Of a stretch of 64,000 nucleotides of DNA, positions 24,400 to 33,956 are shown piece after piece (position 1 is the first letter of the stretch; the number at the start of each line of letters is the position of its first letter). Under the pieces are notes generated by a model that made no database searches, was not told the DNA's origin, and worked only from the letters and a program-made list of their open reading frames with translations. This stretch comes from VBCK01 sp035939615 (GTDB taxonomy: Bacteria; Pseudomonadota; Gammaproteobacteria; Burkholderiales; Burkholderiaceae_F): NCBI GenBank assembly GCA_035939615.1, contig DASZFP010000022.1:1-64000 (forward strand), in the 5' to 3' direction. A program made the position numbers and the translations under genes.

Positions 24400-25674
24400 A
24401 TGTCGAACACCGACGCAGGCGCGGCGGACTACGTCGCGAGCGAGCCGGCCAGCGCCGGCGGATGGACGCGCTGGGTTCAGCTCGGCCTGGGGGTGGTCTG
24501 CATGATGGCGATCTCCAGCCAGCAGTACACCTGGACGTTGTTCACCAAGCCGTTGAGCACCGCGCTCGGGGTCAAGCTGCCCGAGCTGCAGGTGACCTTC
24601 TCCATCCTGATCGTCCTGCAGACTTTCCTGTCGCCGCTGCAGGGGTTCCTGGTGGACCGCTTCGGACCCAGGTTCCTGATATCGGTCGGCACGCTGCTGA
24701 GCGGAGCCAGCTGGATGCTGGCTTCGCACGCCACCACGCTCACCGCGCTCTATCTGAGTTATGGCCTGCTGGGAGGCATCGGAACCGGCATCGTGTACAT
24801 CGGCGTGGTCAGCCAGATGGTCAAGTGGTTCCCGGAGCGGCGCGGCTTCGCGGTCGGCATGGTCGCGGCGGGTTACGGCATGGGCGCGATCCTGACGACG
24901 TTCCCGATCTCCTCGAGCATCGCCAGCGCCGGCTACCAGCCGACGCTGTGGACGTACGGGCTCATCTTCGCGGTCGTCGGTGTGCTGGCCGCGCAGGGGC
25001 TGAAGCGCTCGCCACACGAGCAGCAGGCCCTGGGAAGCGGCCACCTGGAACGGCTCCCGGGCGTGACTCCAGCCCGGATGCTGACGACGCCCGTCTTCTG
25101 GCTGCTGTTCGTGATGATGACGATGATGTCCACCTCTGGCCTGATGGTCATCTCACAGACGGCCGCGTTCGCGCGCGATTTCGGAGTCGCCTCGGTCATC
25201 GTGTGGGGCTTTGCCGCGTTGCCCCTGGCGCTGACCATCGACCGCGTCACCAATGGGCTGACCCGGCCGTTTTTCGGGTGGTTGTCGGACAACATCGGGC
25301 GGGAAAAGACGATGTTCATCGCGTTCCTGCTCGAAGGTCTGGCGATGACGGCGTGGCTGCAGTTCCGCGCGGACCCGGTTTTGTTCATCCTGCTGTCGGG
25401 CCTGGTGTTCTTCGGCTGGGGCGAGATCTTCTCGCTGTTTCCCTCCACCCTGACCGACACGTTCGGCGAGCGCCATGCGACCACGAACTACGGGTTCCTG
25501 TACATGGCGCAGGGGGTAGGCTCGGTGCTGGGTGGGCCGATGGCTGCCAGGCTGCACGATGTCACGGGCAGCTGGATCCCGGTATTCGGCGTGGTGATCA
25601 CGCTGGACCTGCTCGCCGCGGTGTTGGCGATCGTGGTGCTCAAGCCGCTCAGAAAGAAGCTGAAGTATCTGTAG
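24400..25674 (+). CDS. MFS transporter, oxalate/formate antiporter (OxlT)-like
   Basis: 424-residue major-facilitator protein with 12 predicted helices. The loop 2-3 motif reads GFLVDRFGPR and its second-half counterpart GWLSDNIGRE. GGIGTGIVYIGVVSQMVKWF and PERRGFAVGMVAAGYGMGA are characteristic of the OxlT/monocarboxylate-exchange family. It should exchange small organic anions across the inner membrane; substrate unproven and no oxalate-catabolic gene is adjacent. No strong ribosome-binding site is seen; the 53-nt gap after the phosphate transporter suggests co-transcription. A strong hairpin follows the stop. Confidence 0.85.
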   Translation: MSNTDAGAADYVASEPASAGGWTRWVQLGLGVVCMMAISSQQYTWTLFTKPLSTALGVKLPELQVTFSILIVLQTFLSPLQGFLVDRFGPRFLISVGTLLSGASWMLASHATTLTALYLSYGLLGGIGTGIVYIGVVSQMVKWFPERRGFAVGMVAAGYGMGAILTTFPISSSIASAGYQPTLWTYGLIFAVVGVLAAQGLKRSPHEQQALGSGHLERLPGVTPARMLTTPVFWLLFVMMTMMSTSGLMVISQTAAFARDFGVASVIVWGFAALPLALTIDRVTNGLTRPFFGWLSDNIGREKTMFIAFLLEGLAMTAWLQFRADPVLFILLSGLVFFGWGEIFSLFPSTLTDTFGERHATTNYGFLYMAQGVGSVLGGPMAARLHDVTGSWIPVFGVVITLDLLAAVLAIVVLKPLRKKLKYL

Positions 25675-25690
25675 AAAGCTGCTTCCAAGT

Positions 25691-25721
25691 GGGAGAGGGG
25701 AGAAAGTTGCTCCCCTCTCCC
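25691..25721. terminator. Bidirectional hairpin between convergent genes
   Basis: Perfect 11-bp inverted repeat GGGAGAGGGGA / TCCCCTCTCCC with a 9-nt loop, centred between the MFS gene stop (25674) and the opposing phosphatase stop (25729). No T-tract. It shares GGGAGAGGGG with the hairpin at 41494-41520, so both probably belong to one repeat family used as terminators. Confidence 0.6.
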
Positions 25722-25728
25722 GCCCGAA

Positions 25729-27891
25729 CTAATCCGACGAGACCGACCGGAGCAGCTGCTCGGCCGCCTCGGTCAGGCTTTGCGCCCGGCCCTCGTCGAT
25801 CGGCTGATTGCCGAAGGCCGCGCCCTCGAGCATCTGGATCATGCTGGCGGCGATCGCGTTGCGCTGCTGGGTCAGGGCCGTGAGGCTGCTCACGTACGCG
25901 CCGTAGGTCGCATCGTCGCTCGCGACGGCGCGGGTCGACACCGACAGGGAGGCGCGCCCCAGCGAGCCGCGCGGTGCATCGATCGCCTTGTAGGCGTCGG
26001 CCAGCCGCAGCAGTGTCTCGCGATGCTGCTGGGCCGAGTTCGGCAGCGCGGAACTCTGCAGCACTTCGAACAGCACGCGTCCGTCGTGTGCATAGTCGTC
26101 CGTCAGGCCGGCCAGCGCCAGCAGTGTCGGGCGAATATCCGTGTGATCCGAGAACGGCTGATCCGACACGCCCAGCGGGCGCACTCCGGGGCCGACGATG
26201 CCCAGCCAGGTCCGGGTGATGTCCTCCTGGAAGTCGCCGTGGTTCCAGTTGAAGCCCGGCTGCTGGTTGGAACAGGCCGCCAGCGACGCGCACGCGGTCG
26301 CTTTGCTGCTGGCCGTCAGATAGAAGTCCGGGTTGCCAAACAGCGTGAAAGTGGGCGTCCTGGCCGGGTCGCTCGTGACCATGTGCAGCAGCGCCATCTC
26401 GGCCGGGTCGGCCATCGCGGCCATCACCGGGACATTCCTGCTGACGATGGGATCGAAGCCCTGCAGCGCGCCCATGTGGTGCTCCAGGGCGCGAGTGGAC
26501 GCAGCGGTGGGTCCCGGCTGACCGAGCACGTAGACGTTCGGGGCCGAGTCGCTGTGCACGGAAAACGCCGGCGGTGTGGTCGCCGGATACTCGGTCAACA
26601 GCAACGCCCGCAGATCCGCGCCGACCTCGCCCAGGTTGGTCGTCGTGCAAGCCACGCTGTCGCCGTCGCACCCGGCCGGCAGCCGGATATACGTGCACGG
26701 CGTGTGGATGCCGTCGCATCCGGCCGGGGCGCCCGCCTGGCCGGCGAAGTGATCGTTCTCGTCGGCGGTGATGATGAACAGTGTGTTGTCCTTCGTGATG
26801 CCGTCGCTGCTCAGGCGCGCGAAGAACTTGCCGAACGCCTCGTTGTATGCGGCCAGCTGCTGCACGTAGCCGGTCTCGCCGGGGCCGTAACTGCCGGAGA
26901 ACGTAAAGTGGTTGTCATGGGCGTCGGCGATGTACGCGTACACGACCGGTACCCCCGCCTCCAGCATCGTCGCCACGTATCCGAGTGTCTGCGAAGCCGA
27001 CGGATCGAATCCCGGGAATCCGACATGGCCGTTGCCATCGTCGATCACGTGGCCATCGATGTCATTGACGGACGGCTGTCCGTGATTGATCCGCGGGGCG
27101 ACGAAGTAGTTGCCGAACAGCGCGTCAAATCCGAGGTAGCCGCCCGGCTCGTCCGGCAACTTGTCCGCCTGGCCCGATTCTGCGCAGATCGGACTGTGGC
27201 GGGCGCAGTGGATTGCAATCCCCTCGAAGTCGGCCACGGCCTGGTCGAAATTGGAGGCCGCTTCCGCTGCTTCCCACGACGCCGATCCGAACACGTTGTT
27301 GATGTCGGAGCCGACATTCTCGAATTCGATGTTCGCCGTCGAAAAAGCGCCGAAGTCACAGCCGGCCCGCGTGAACGGCACCCAGGGGGCGGGATGGGTC
27401 TTGCCGCTCTGGTCGATCATCTGCGGTTTGCCGTCCGGCGCCGTATCGGTCCAATAGCCGAACGAGCTGGAAAAGCCGACCGACCCGTCCGGGCGGAAGT
27501 AGCCATACGAGTTGGCCACGGGCTGCCCGTGCTTGTCGCCGTAGACGCCGGTCAGGGTCGTGATGATGTCATCGGCCGTATGCGAGATGAGCGGGGTGTG
27601 ATGGTTGTTCAACAGGACCCCGTTGTCCTCCAGAAAGTTGAGCAGGTTCGGCATCTGCTCAAGGTCGGACGGCACATTCGGGTTGTCGCGACGGAAATGC
27701 ACATTGTCGAACTGGATATGAACGATGTGCCGGATCGCGCTGCCGGCCGAATTCAGGCGGCAGCCCTCGCCGTCCTCCTGTGCGGCTGCGGTGGCGCAGA
27801 TTGCGCTGGCGATCAGCGCGAATGCCGCCAGCAACGATGGGAAGACCGGTTTGAGGCGACGGGAAAAACGGGGGACTGCGAGCGCGGCCAT
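25729..27891 (-). CDS. Secreted alkaline-phosphatase-superfamily protein
   Basis: 720-residue exported protein with a signal peptide (hydrophobic 16-33, cleavage near ATAAA). It looks like a type I phosphodiesterase/alkaline-phosphatase-fold enzyme: HIVHIQFDNVHFRRDNP with a candidate metal-binding Asp, HTADDIITTLTG with the candidate Thr nucleophile position, ADAHDNHF, and ITADENDHF with a metal-binding Asp/His set. SDHTDIRPTLLALAGL near residue 600 is typical of sulfatase/phosphatase C-termini. Four internal Cys in CDGIHTPC and CDGDSVAC suggest disulfides. AAGGAG precedes the ATG. Periplasmic or extracellular hydrolase; substrate unknown. Confidence 0.78.
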   Translation of the reverse strand: MAALAVPRFSRRLKPVFPSLLAAFALIASAICATAAAQEDGEGCRLNSAGSAIRHIVHIQFDNVHFRRDNPNVPSDLEQMPNLLNFLEDNGVLLNNHHTPLISHTADDIITTLTGVYGDKHGQPVANSYGYFRPDGSVGFSSSFGYWTDTAPDGKPQMIDQSGKTHPAPWVPFTRAGCDFGAFSTANIEFENVGSDINNVFGSASWEAAEAASNFDQAVADFEGIAIHCARHSPICAESGQADKLPDEPGGYLGFDALFGNYFVAPRINHGQPSVNDIDGHVIDDGNGHVGFPGFDPSASQTLGYVATMLEAGVPVVYAYIADAHDNHFTFSGSYGPGETGYVQQLAAYNEAFGKFFARLSSDGITKDNTLFIITADENDHFAGQAGAPAGCDGIHTPCTYIRLPAGCDGDSVACTTTNLGEVGADLRALLLTEYPATTPPAFSVHSDSAPNVYVLGQPGPTAASTRALEHHMGALQGFDPIVSRNVPVMAAMADPAEMALLHMVTSDPARTPTFTLFGNPDFYLTASSKATACASLAACSNQQPGFNWNHGDFQEDITRTWLGIVGPGVRPLGVSDQPFSDHTDIRPTLLALAGLTDDYAHDGRVLFEVLQSSALPNSAQQHRETLLRLADAYKAIDAPRGSLGRASLSVSTRAVASDDATYGAYVSSLTALTQQRNAIAASMIQMLEGAAFGNQPIDEGRAQSLTEAAEQLLRSVSSD

Positions 27892-27991
27892 TGCATCTCC
27901 TTCCTGTGTTCAGGCTTTTTGATTGGAAGCAACAGCGATGGGAGGGTCTAGCCTCGGTCGCCGAAGACGGCGCGAAGCTACGCGCAGAAGT

Positions 27992-28016
27992 TGACGGCTT
28001 AATTAAAGAGCCGTCA
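27992..28016 (-). terminator. Hairpin downstream of the tripartite efflux operon
   Basis: 8-bp perfect inverted repeat TGACGGCT / AGCCGTCA with an AT-rich 9-nt loop, 24 nt beyond the stop of the outer-membrane factor gene on the minus strand. No clear T-tract follows, so a terminator role is likely but unproven. Confidence 0.45.
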
Positions 28017-28039
28017 GCGTTGCCGGAACAACGACTACG

Positions 28040-29521
28040 TCACCGCAATGACACGTCCGGTGATGCGGAGGCCGCCTTTGTGTCGCGGGCTTCGGTGGCC
28101 AGGGCGTCGGCGCTGCGCCGCCATCCGCCGCCCAGAGCCTTCACGAGCAGCACGGTGGCGTTCATGCGGCGCAGCTGGATGTCGGCCGCCGACAACTGCG
28201 CCGCCAGGGCTGCGTTTTCCGTAGACACGACCTCCAGGTAGGTGGCTGCGCCGCCCTTGTAGCGGTATTCGGCTTGCTGCAGCGCGCCCTGCGTGGCCTT
28301 TACGGCGGCCGCTTCGCTGGTACTTTCGCGGGCCAGATAGCGCAGGGAGGCCAGATTGTCCTCGACTTCCTGGTAGGCGGTCAGCACGGTGCTGCGATAC
28401 AGCGCCACCTGTTCGTCGTAGGCGGCCCGCGCGGCGTCGTTTTGCGCGTGGCGCAGACCGCCGTCGAACACGGTTTGCAGCAGGCCCGGCCCGATCGACC
28501 ACAACCGGCTGGGCGCTTGGATCCAGGAGCTGGCGGCCACACTCTCGACGCCGGCCACGGCCGACAGCGAGAACACGGGAAAGTATGCCGCGCGCGCCAC
28601 CCCGATCTGGGCGTTGGCGGATGCGACCCGGCGTTCGGCCGCCGCCACGTCCGGCCGGCGCTCCAGCAGCGCGGACGGCAGTCCTGCATCGACCATCGGC
28701 GGCTCCAGATCCGGCGCAAGCGCGTGCGGTTCGATATGAAAGCCGGTTGCGGCCCGGCCGACCAGCACCGCGATCGCGTGCTCGGACTGAGCGCGCCGCA
28801 GCCGCGTGTCCTCGGCCTGCGTGCGGGCCGTCTCCAGCTGCGCTTCGGCTTGGCGGACATCGGCGACCACCCCGGCTCCGCCTTCGTACAGGTTGCGGGT
28901 GAGCTTGAGCGCATCGGCGTAATCGGCCACAGTGCGGTCCAGCAGCGCCTGCTGCTCGTCCAGGCTTCTGAGCGTGAAGTAGTCGGTCGCCAGCTCCGAC
29001 CGCAGGCTCAGGTCCAGAACGGTCAGATCGCCGGCGCTCGCCTGCTCCGAAGCTCGTGCCGCCGCCACCGTATTACGCAGTCGGCCCCACAGGTCCACTT
29101 CATAGGAGACATCGGCGTCGAGCAGGAAATCGTTGAAGGTGGCCGTCCTGCCGGGCAGGGACCGCGGCGCGTTGCTCGAGAGGCGGGTGCGCGTGACGCT
29201 GGCGTCGGCCGTCACCGTCGGAAAGTAAGCGGCACGGGCCTCGCGCGTCAACGCCCGTGCCTGGTCCAGTCGGGCCACAGCCGCCTTCAGGTTCTGGTTG
29301 GCGTCGGCCACCTGCGACTGCAGCGCGTCGAGCCCTTCGTCTTGGAAAACGGCCCACCACGGCCCGCGCGGGCTAGCATCGGCCGGCGCGGCGGCTTTCC
29401 AGTCCGGGCTCTCGTTGTACTGGGGCGCGCCGGGAGCGCTCTCGGGCACGTGGTACACCGGCGCCAGCGAGCAGCCGGCCAGCGCGCCCGCGAGCGCCAT
29501 TGGGCCGAACCGCAGATTCAC
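28040..29521 (-). CDS. Outer-membrane efflux lipoprotein (NodT/OprM family)
   Basis: 493-residue TolC-like outer-membrane factor forming the exit duct of the RND pump encoded upstream. A lipoprotein signal ends in LAGC (Cys at 17). Two OEP repeats follow; LPSALLERRPDVAAAERRVASA is the conserved centre of such proteins. The start is GTG and overlaps the TGA of the adaptor gene by four bases (GTGA). Last gene of the permease-adaptor-channel operon read on the minus strand. A 30-residue Ala/Lys/Thr-rich tail follows the last helix. Confidence 0.92.
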   Translation of the reverse strand: MNLRFGPMALAGALAGCSLAPVYHVPESAPGAPQYNESPDWKAAAPADASPRGPWWAVFQDEGLDALQSQVADANQNLKAAVARLDQARALTREARAAYFPTVTADASVTRTRLSSNAPRSLPGRTATFNDFLLDADVSYEVDLWGRLRNTVAAARASEQASAGDLTVLDLSLRSELATDYFTLRSLDEQQALLDRTVADYADALKLTRNLYEGGAGVVADVRQAEAQLETARTQAEDTRLRRAQSEHAIAVLVGRAATGFHIEPHALAPDLEPPMVDAGLPSALLERRPDVAAAERRVASANAQIGVARAAYFPVFSLSAVAGVESVAASSWIQAPSRLWSIGPGLLQTVFDGGLRHAQNDAARAAYDEQVALYRSTVLTAYQEVEDNLASLRYLARESTSEAAAVKATQGALQQAEYRYKGGAATYLEVVSTENAALAAQLSAADIQLRRMNATVLLVKALGGGWRRSADALATEARDTKAASASPDVSLR

Positions 29522-30735
29522 GAGCCCGAGTCCCGGCGCACGGGCGGCGCCGGCTCCGCCGCCACTTTCTCTTCGGGCTCGCCGGCGATCCGCACCACGG
29601 CGCCCTCGGTGATCGAGTCCGGCGGGTTCAGCACCACCTGGTCGCTCGGATCCAGCCCGCCGAGCACCTCGAGCGATTTTCCGAAGTCGCGCCCCGACGT
29701 GATGTTCTTCAATTGAATCGCGTGGCCGGGTCCGACCACCGCGACCTGCAGGCCGGCCGACCGGAAGAGGAGCGCGTTGATCGGCAACCTGAGCGAGTCG
29801 GCATTGCCGGCCAGCTTGAAGTGCACTTCCGCGTAGGAGCCGGGAAACAGCTCGCCGTTGGAATTGTCGACCTGCAGCTCCACCTGCAGCGTGCGGGCGA
29901 CCGGGTCCAGGGCCTGCGCGGTGCGCACCACCTGGGTCGGGTAGCTCTTGCCCTGGCGCTCGGCGAATTGCAACTGCGCCACCACGCCGGGCGTGGCGGC
30001 GGCCGCGTACGGTTGCGGGACCTGGGCATAGATGCGCAGGCGCCGCGTGTCGGCCATCCGGAACAGGGCCGCGCCCGAGTTCTGGCCCGCGTTGATCAGC
30101 GCGCCGATGTCAGTGTTGCGTGCGGTGACGACGCCGTCGAAGGGCGCGGTCACGCGCTTGAACGATTCCAGATCCTGCAGCCGGCCGACGTTGGCTGCGG
30201 AGGACGCGACCGCGGCTTTCTTGGCGGCCTCGTCGCTCGCCTTTTGGTCGGCGTCCTGCTTCGAGACCGATTCAGTGGCCAGCAGTCCCTGCCACCGCAC
30301 GTTGGTCGATTTGGCCAGCTCGTAATTGGCCTGCGCGGTGGCCAGGTCGGCCAGGGACTGTCCCAATTCGTGATCGACCTCGGGCGTATCGATCTCGGCC
30401 AGCAACTGCCCGCGAGTCACGTGCGCGCCGATGTCGGTGTACCAGATCTTCAGATAGCCGCTGGTGCGCGCGTAAATGGGGGCCTCGTAGTAGGCCTGCA
30501 CGGTGCCGGGCAGCACCAGTTCCTGGTCGGCCGGGCCGTGCTGCGGCTTGATCGTGGCAACCGTCGGGGTGGCCGCCGCAATGGTGCGTTGCGCCAGCGC
30601 CCCGCGCGCCATGCCGCGGCTGACGACGGTCCAGGCGAACAGGCCCACGCCGAGCACCAGCGCGCCCGTCGCCAGCATCTTCAGGCGGGACGGTCGGGCT
30701 CTTTGCGTCCGGCTCGAGGGTTGTTCGGGCATCAT
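29518..30735 (-). CDS. RND efflux periplasmic adaptor (HlyD/MFP family)
   Basis: 405-residue membrane-fusion protein with an N-terminal membrane anchor (about 20-42) after a basic stretch. It contains a lipoyl half-motif (APIYARTSGYLKIWYTDIG), a helical hairpin with a QDADQKASDEAAKKAA stretch, ITAPFDGVVTARN-like VTAPFDGVVTARNTD, a beta-barrel, and a membrane-proximal C-terminal domain ending Pro/Glu-rich. Tandem ATGs after CGGAG. It lies 13 nt after the permease and overlaps the outer-membrane factor, so the three are one transcript. Confidence 0.91.
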   Translation of the reverse strand: MMPEQPSSRTQRARPSRLKMLATGALVLGVGLFAWTVVSRGMARGALAQRTIAAATPTVATIKPQHGPADQELVLPGTVQAYYEAPIYARTSGYLKIWYTDIGAHVTRGQLLAEIDTPEVDHELGQSLADLATAQANYELAKSTNVRWQGLLATESVSKQDADQKASDEAAKKAAVASSAANVGRLQDLESFKRVTAPFDGVVTARNTDIGALINAGQNSGAALFRMADTRRLRIYAQVPQPYAAAATPGVVAQLQFAERQGKSYPTQVVRTAQALDPVARTLQVELQVDNSNGELFPGSYAEVHFKLAGNADSLRLPINALLFRSAGLQVAVVGPGHAIQLKNITSGRDFGKSLEVLGGLDPSDQVVLNPPDSITEGAVVRIAGEPEEKVAAEPAPPVRRDSGS

Positions 30736-30748
30736 CAGCTCCGTCGGT

Positions 30749-33700
30749 TCACGTCGTCTGGGCAGGCTGCTGTCGGCCGTGGATGATCGCGAACACGCAG
30801 GGCACGAACACCAGGGTAGCTACGGTGGCGAAAATCAGGCCCCCGATCACGGCGCGGCCCAATGGGGCATTCTGCTCTCCGCCGTCGCCGAAGCCCAGCG
30901 CCATCGGCACCATCCCGATGATCATCGCCAGCGCCGTCATCAACACCGGCCGAAACCGCGTCGTGCCGGCGCTCATGGCCGCCTGGGCGGCGTCCTCGCC
31001 GGCATTGAGGCGCTCGCGCGCAAAGCTGACCAGCAGGATGCTGTTGGCCGTGGCCACGCCCATGCACATGATGGCCCCGGTCAGCGCCGGCACGCTGATG
31101 GTCGTGTGGGTCAGGAACAGCATCGCGACGATGCCGGCCAGCGCCGCCGGCAGCGCCGTGATGATGATGAAAGGGTCCAGCCACGACTGGAAGTTCACCA
31201 CCATCAGCAGGTATACCAGGACGATGGCTCCGAGCAGCCCAGCCAGCAGGCCGTCGAAGGAGGTGTTCATCGTCCGCACCTGGCCGCGCACCGAGATGCG
31301 CGAGCCGCGTGGCAGCTGATCCTTCATCGACGCGATGATCCGGTCGATGCGGGTGGACACGAAACCCAGGTCAACGCCCTGCGCCGAGCCGTAGATGTCG
31401 ATCACCGGCATGGCGTCGTAGTGGCTCACGACAGCCGGGCTGAAGCCGCGGTGGAAAGTGGCCACATTGGCGAGCAGTTGAGGCGGGCGCCCGGCGCCGC
31501 CGCCCAACGGCGTAGTTGCCAGCGCGTTGAGCGAGTCCAGATGCGCCTGGGGCGTTTGCGTGCTGACGTTGTACTGGGTGCCGGTTTTCGGATCGATCCA
31601 GAACGAGGGCGATGTCTGAAAGCTTCCGGACAGTGAAATCAGCAGGTTGGACGCGACGTCATGCTGGGTCATGTTCAGCAGCTCGGCTTTGCTTCGATCG
31701 ACGTCGACCTGCAGGCTCGGATAGTCGAACGCCTGTTGAATGCGCATGTCCACCGCGCCCGGAATCTGGCGCAGCTTCTGCAGCAGCGCGTCGGCGAACT
31801 TGGCGTTGCCTTCGACGTTGAAGCCCGAGATCTGCACGTCGATCGGGCTGGGCAGGCCGAAGTTCAGGATCTGGCTGACGATGTCGGCCGGCAGGAACGC
31901 AAAGCTGGTCGATGGGAACTCGCGGGTCAGCCGCTTGCGCAGCGCGTCCTCGTAGCCGGCGGTCGAATGGTGATCTGGCGTGAGCGCGATGAAGATGTCG
32001 GCATCGCCCGGCCCGACCGGCGCCGAGGTGCTGTAGGCGGTATTGATGCCGCTGTAGGGCACGCCGATGTTGTCGACGAGCGATGCGAGCTCGTTGCTCG
32101 GAATGACCTGGCGCACGGAGGCCTCGACCGCATCGCACAACACAGCGGTCTCCTCGATGCGCAAGCCGGTTCGTGCCCTCAGGTGCAGCTTGATCTGGCC
32201 GGCATCGACGCTTGGGAAAAAGTCCTGACCGAGGCCGGGCCAGTAGCGCCCCAGCGGGATCGCGACCGTGGCGATCGCGAGCATGCCCACCAGGAAGCGC
32301 GCCACGAAACGGGCGCGCACCTTCAGCGCCGCCTCCAGCAGCCCGCGGTACCAGGCGCGGACGCGTTCGAAGCCGTGCTCGAAAGCCACAAAGATGCGCC
32401 CCATGATCCCGGTCTTCGTGTGCGCGGCGTGCTCGCTGCCCTTGACCCAGTACTTGGCCAGGGTCGGCACCAGCGTCCGCGACAGCAGGTAGGAGGCGAG
32501 CATCGCAAATACGACCGCCTCGGCCAGAGGAATGAACAGGAAATGGGCGATGCCGCTGAGCAGCAGCATCGGGATGAAGACGATGCAGATGGCCAGCGTC
32601 GACACCAGCGCCGGCAGCGCGATCTGGTGGGCCCCGTCCATGATCGCCGTTTCGACGTCCTTGCCCTGTTCCAGGTGGTAGTTGATGTTCTCGATCGTCA
32701 CGGTCGCGTCGTCGACCAGGATGCCCACGGCCAGCGCCAGTCCGCCCAGCGTCATGATGTTGATGGTCTCGCCCACTGCCGCCAGGCAGACGATCGAAGC
32801 CAGGATCGACAGCGGAATCGATATGCTGATGATGAACGTGCTGCGCCAGCTCGCCAGGAACAGCAGAATCAGCAGGCCGGTCAGCACCGCGGCGATCACC
32901 GCCTCGCGCACCACGCCCGAGATGGCCGAGCGCACGAAAACGGACTGATCGCCCAGGAACTGGATCTTCAGGGACGGGGGCAGGGTCGCCTGAACCTGCG
33001 GCAGCCTGCGGCGCAGTTCCTTGATCACGTCGAGCGTGGATGCGCTACCGCTCTTGAGCACGCTCATCAGAACAGCGCGGTGCCCGTCCAGGCGCACCAT
33101 GTTGGTCTGGGGAGGTCCGCCATCGCGCACGTGGGCCACGTCGCGCACGTACACGACGCTGCCGTTGCGCGTGGTGATCGGCAGGTCGTTCAGCTCGGCG
33201 ATACTGGTCGGGCTCGCGTTGACCGACACGAAGTACTCCAGATCGCCGATCTTCTCCGTGCCGGCCGGCAGGATCAGGTTCTGCTGCCCGATGGCGCTGG
33301 TCACGTCGGCGCCCGACAAGCCGTTAGCGCGCAGAGCCTTGGGGTCCAGGTCGACCTGGACCTGCCGCTGATAGCCGCCGTACGGGAACGGCATCGAGGC
33401 GCCCGGAATGGTCGCCATCGCCGTGCGCAGGATGTTGTTGCCCATGTCGAAGACCTCGGCCTCCGACAGCTGGTCGCTGGACAGCGCCATCTGGATGATC
33501 GGCACGGTGGAGGCGTCGTAGGCCAGGATGAACGGCGGCGTCGTGCCGGGCGGGGCGGAGTTGAGCTGGGTCTGCGACACGCCGGTGATCTGGGCGAAGG
33601 ACAGCTCCTCCTTGACGTTGGGCTGGAAGAAGTACTTCACCACGGCGATGCCGTTGAGCGACTGCGACTCGGTGTGCTCGACGTCGTTGACGGTGGTCTG

Positions 33701-33913
33701 CGCGGTGCGCTCCGAAAACAGCACGATGCGCTTGGCCATCTCGTCCGGCGACAGCCCCGTGTAGCGCCAGATCGTGGCGACCACCGGGATCTTGATGTTC
33801 GGGAAGATGTCGGTCGCGGTGCGCGCGATCACGAACACGCCCAGCAGCAGGATCAGCACCGCCAGCACGATGAAGGTGTATGGGCGCCGCAGCGCCAGCC
33901 CGACGATCCACAT
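30749..33913 (-). CDS. RND efflux permease (complete tripartite operon)
   Basis: 1054-residue proton-driven inner-membrane pump. It begins MWIVGLALRRPYTFIVL; porter-domain segments (DIFPNIKIPVVATIW, GVSQTQLNSAPPG) and helix 4 with the Asp pair in GILVDDATVTIENI are present. 12 predicted helices. First gene of the operon permease-adaptor-outer-membrane factor, an order unlike acrAB or mexAB. Substrate unknown. The ribosome-binding site is weak. The NAD-binding oxidoreductase gene ends its start side 43 nt upstream on the same strand, so the operon could extend further. Confidence 0.92.
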   Translation of the reverse strand: MWIVGLALRRPYTFIVLAVLILLLGVFVIARTATDIFPNIKIPVVATIWRYTGLSPDEMAKRIVLFSERTAQTTVNDVEHTESQSLNGIAVVKYFFQPNVKEELSFAQITGVSQTQLNSAPPGTTPPFILAYDASTVPIIQMALSSDQLSEAEVFDMGNNILRTAMATIPGASMPFPYGGYQRQVQVDLDPKALRANGLSGADVTSAIGQQNLILPAGTEKIGDLEYFVSVNASPTSIAELNDLPITTRNGSVVYVRDVAHVRDGGPPQTNMVRLDGHRAVLMSVLKSGSASTLDVIKELRRRLPQVQATLPPSLKIQFLGDQSVFVRSAISGVVREAVIAAVLTGLLILLFLASWRSTFIISISIPLSILASIVCLAAVGETINIMTLGGLALAVGILVDDATVTIENINYHLEQGKDVETAIMDGAHQIALPALVSTLAICIVFIPMLLLSGIAHFLFIPLAEAVVFAMLASYLLSRTLVPTLAKYWVKGSEHAAHTKTGIMGRIFVAFEHGFERVRAWYRGLLEAALKVRARFVARFLVGMLAIATVAIPLGRYWPGLGQDFFPSVDAGQIKLHLRARTGLRIEETAVLCDAVEASVRQVIPSNELASLVDNIGVPYSGINTAYSTSAPVGPGDADIFIALTPDHHSTAGYEDALRKRLTREFPSTSFAFLPADIVSQILNFGLPSPIDVQISGFNVEGNAKFADALLQKLRQIPGAVDMRIQQAFDYPSLQVDVDRSKAELLNMTQHDVASNLLISLSGSFQTSPSFWIDPKTGTQYNVSTQTPQAHLDSLNALATTPLGGGAGRPPQLLANVATFHRGFSPAVVSHYDAMPVIDIYGSAQGVDLGFVSTRIDRIIASMKDQLPRGSRISVRGQVRTMNTSFDGLLAGLLGAIVLVYLLMVVNFQSWLDPFIIITALPAALAGIVAMLFLTHTTISVPALTGAIMCMGVATANSILLVSFARERLNAGEDAAQAAMSAGTTRFRPVLMTALAMIIGMVPMALGFGDGGEQNAPLGRAVIGGLIFATVATLVFVPCVFAIIHGRQQPAQTT

Positions 33914-33956
33914 GAAGCGTCAGCCCCGCAAGGGTCGATTCGAAGGAGCGGCCATC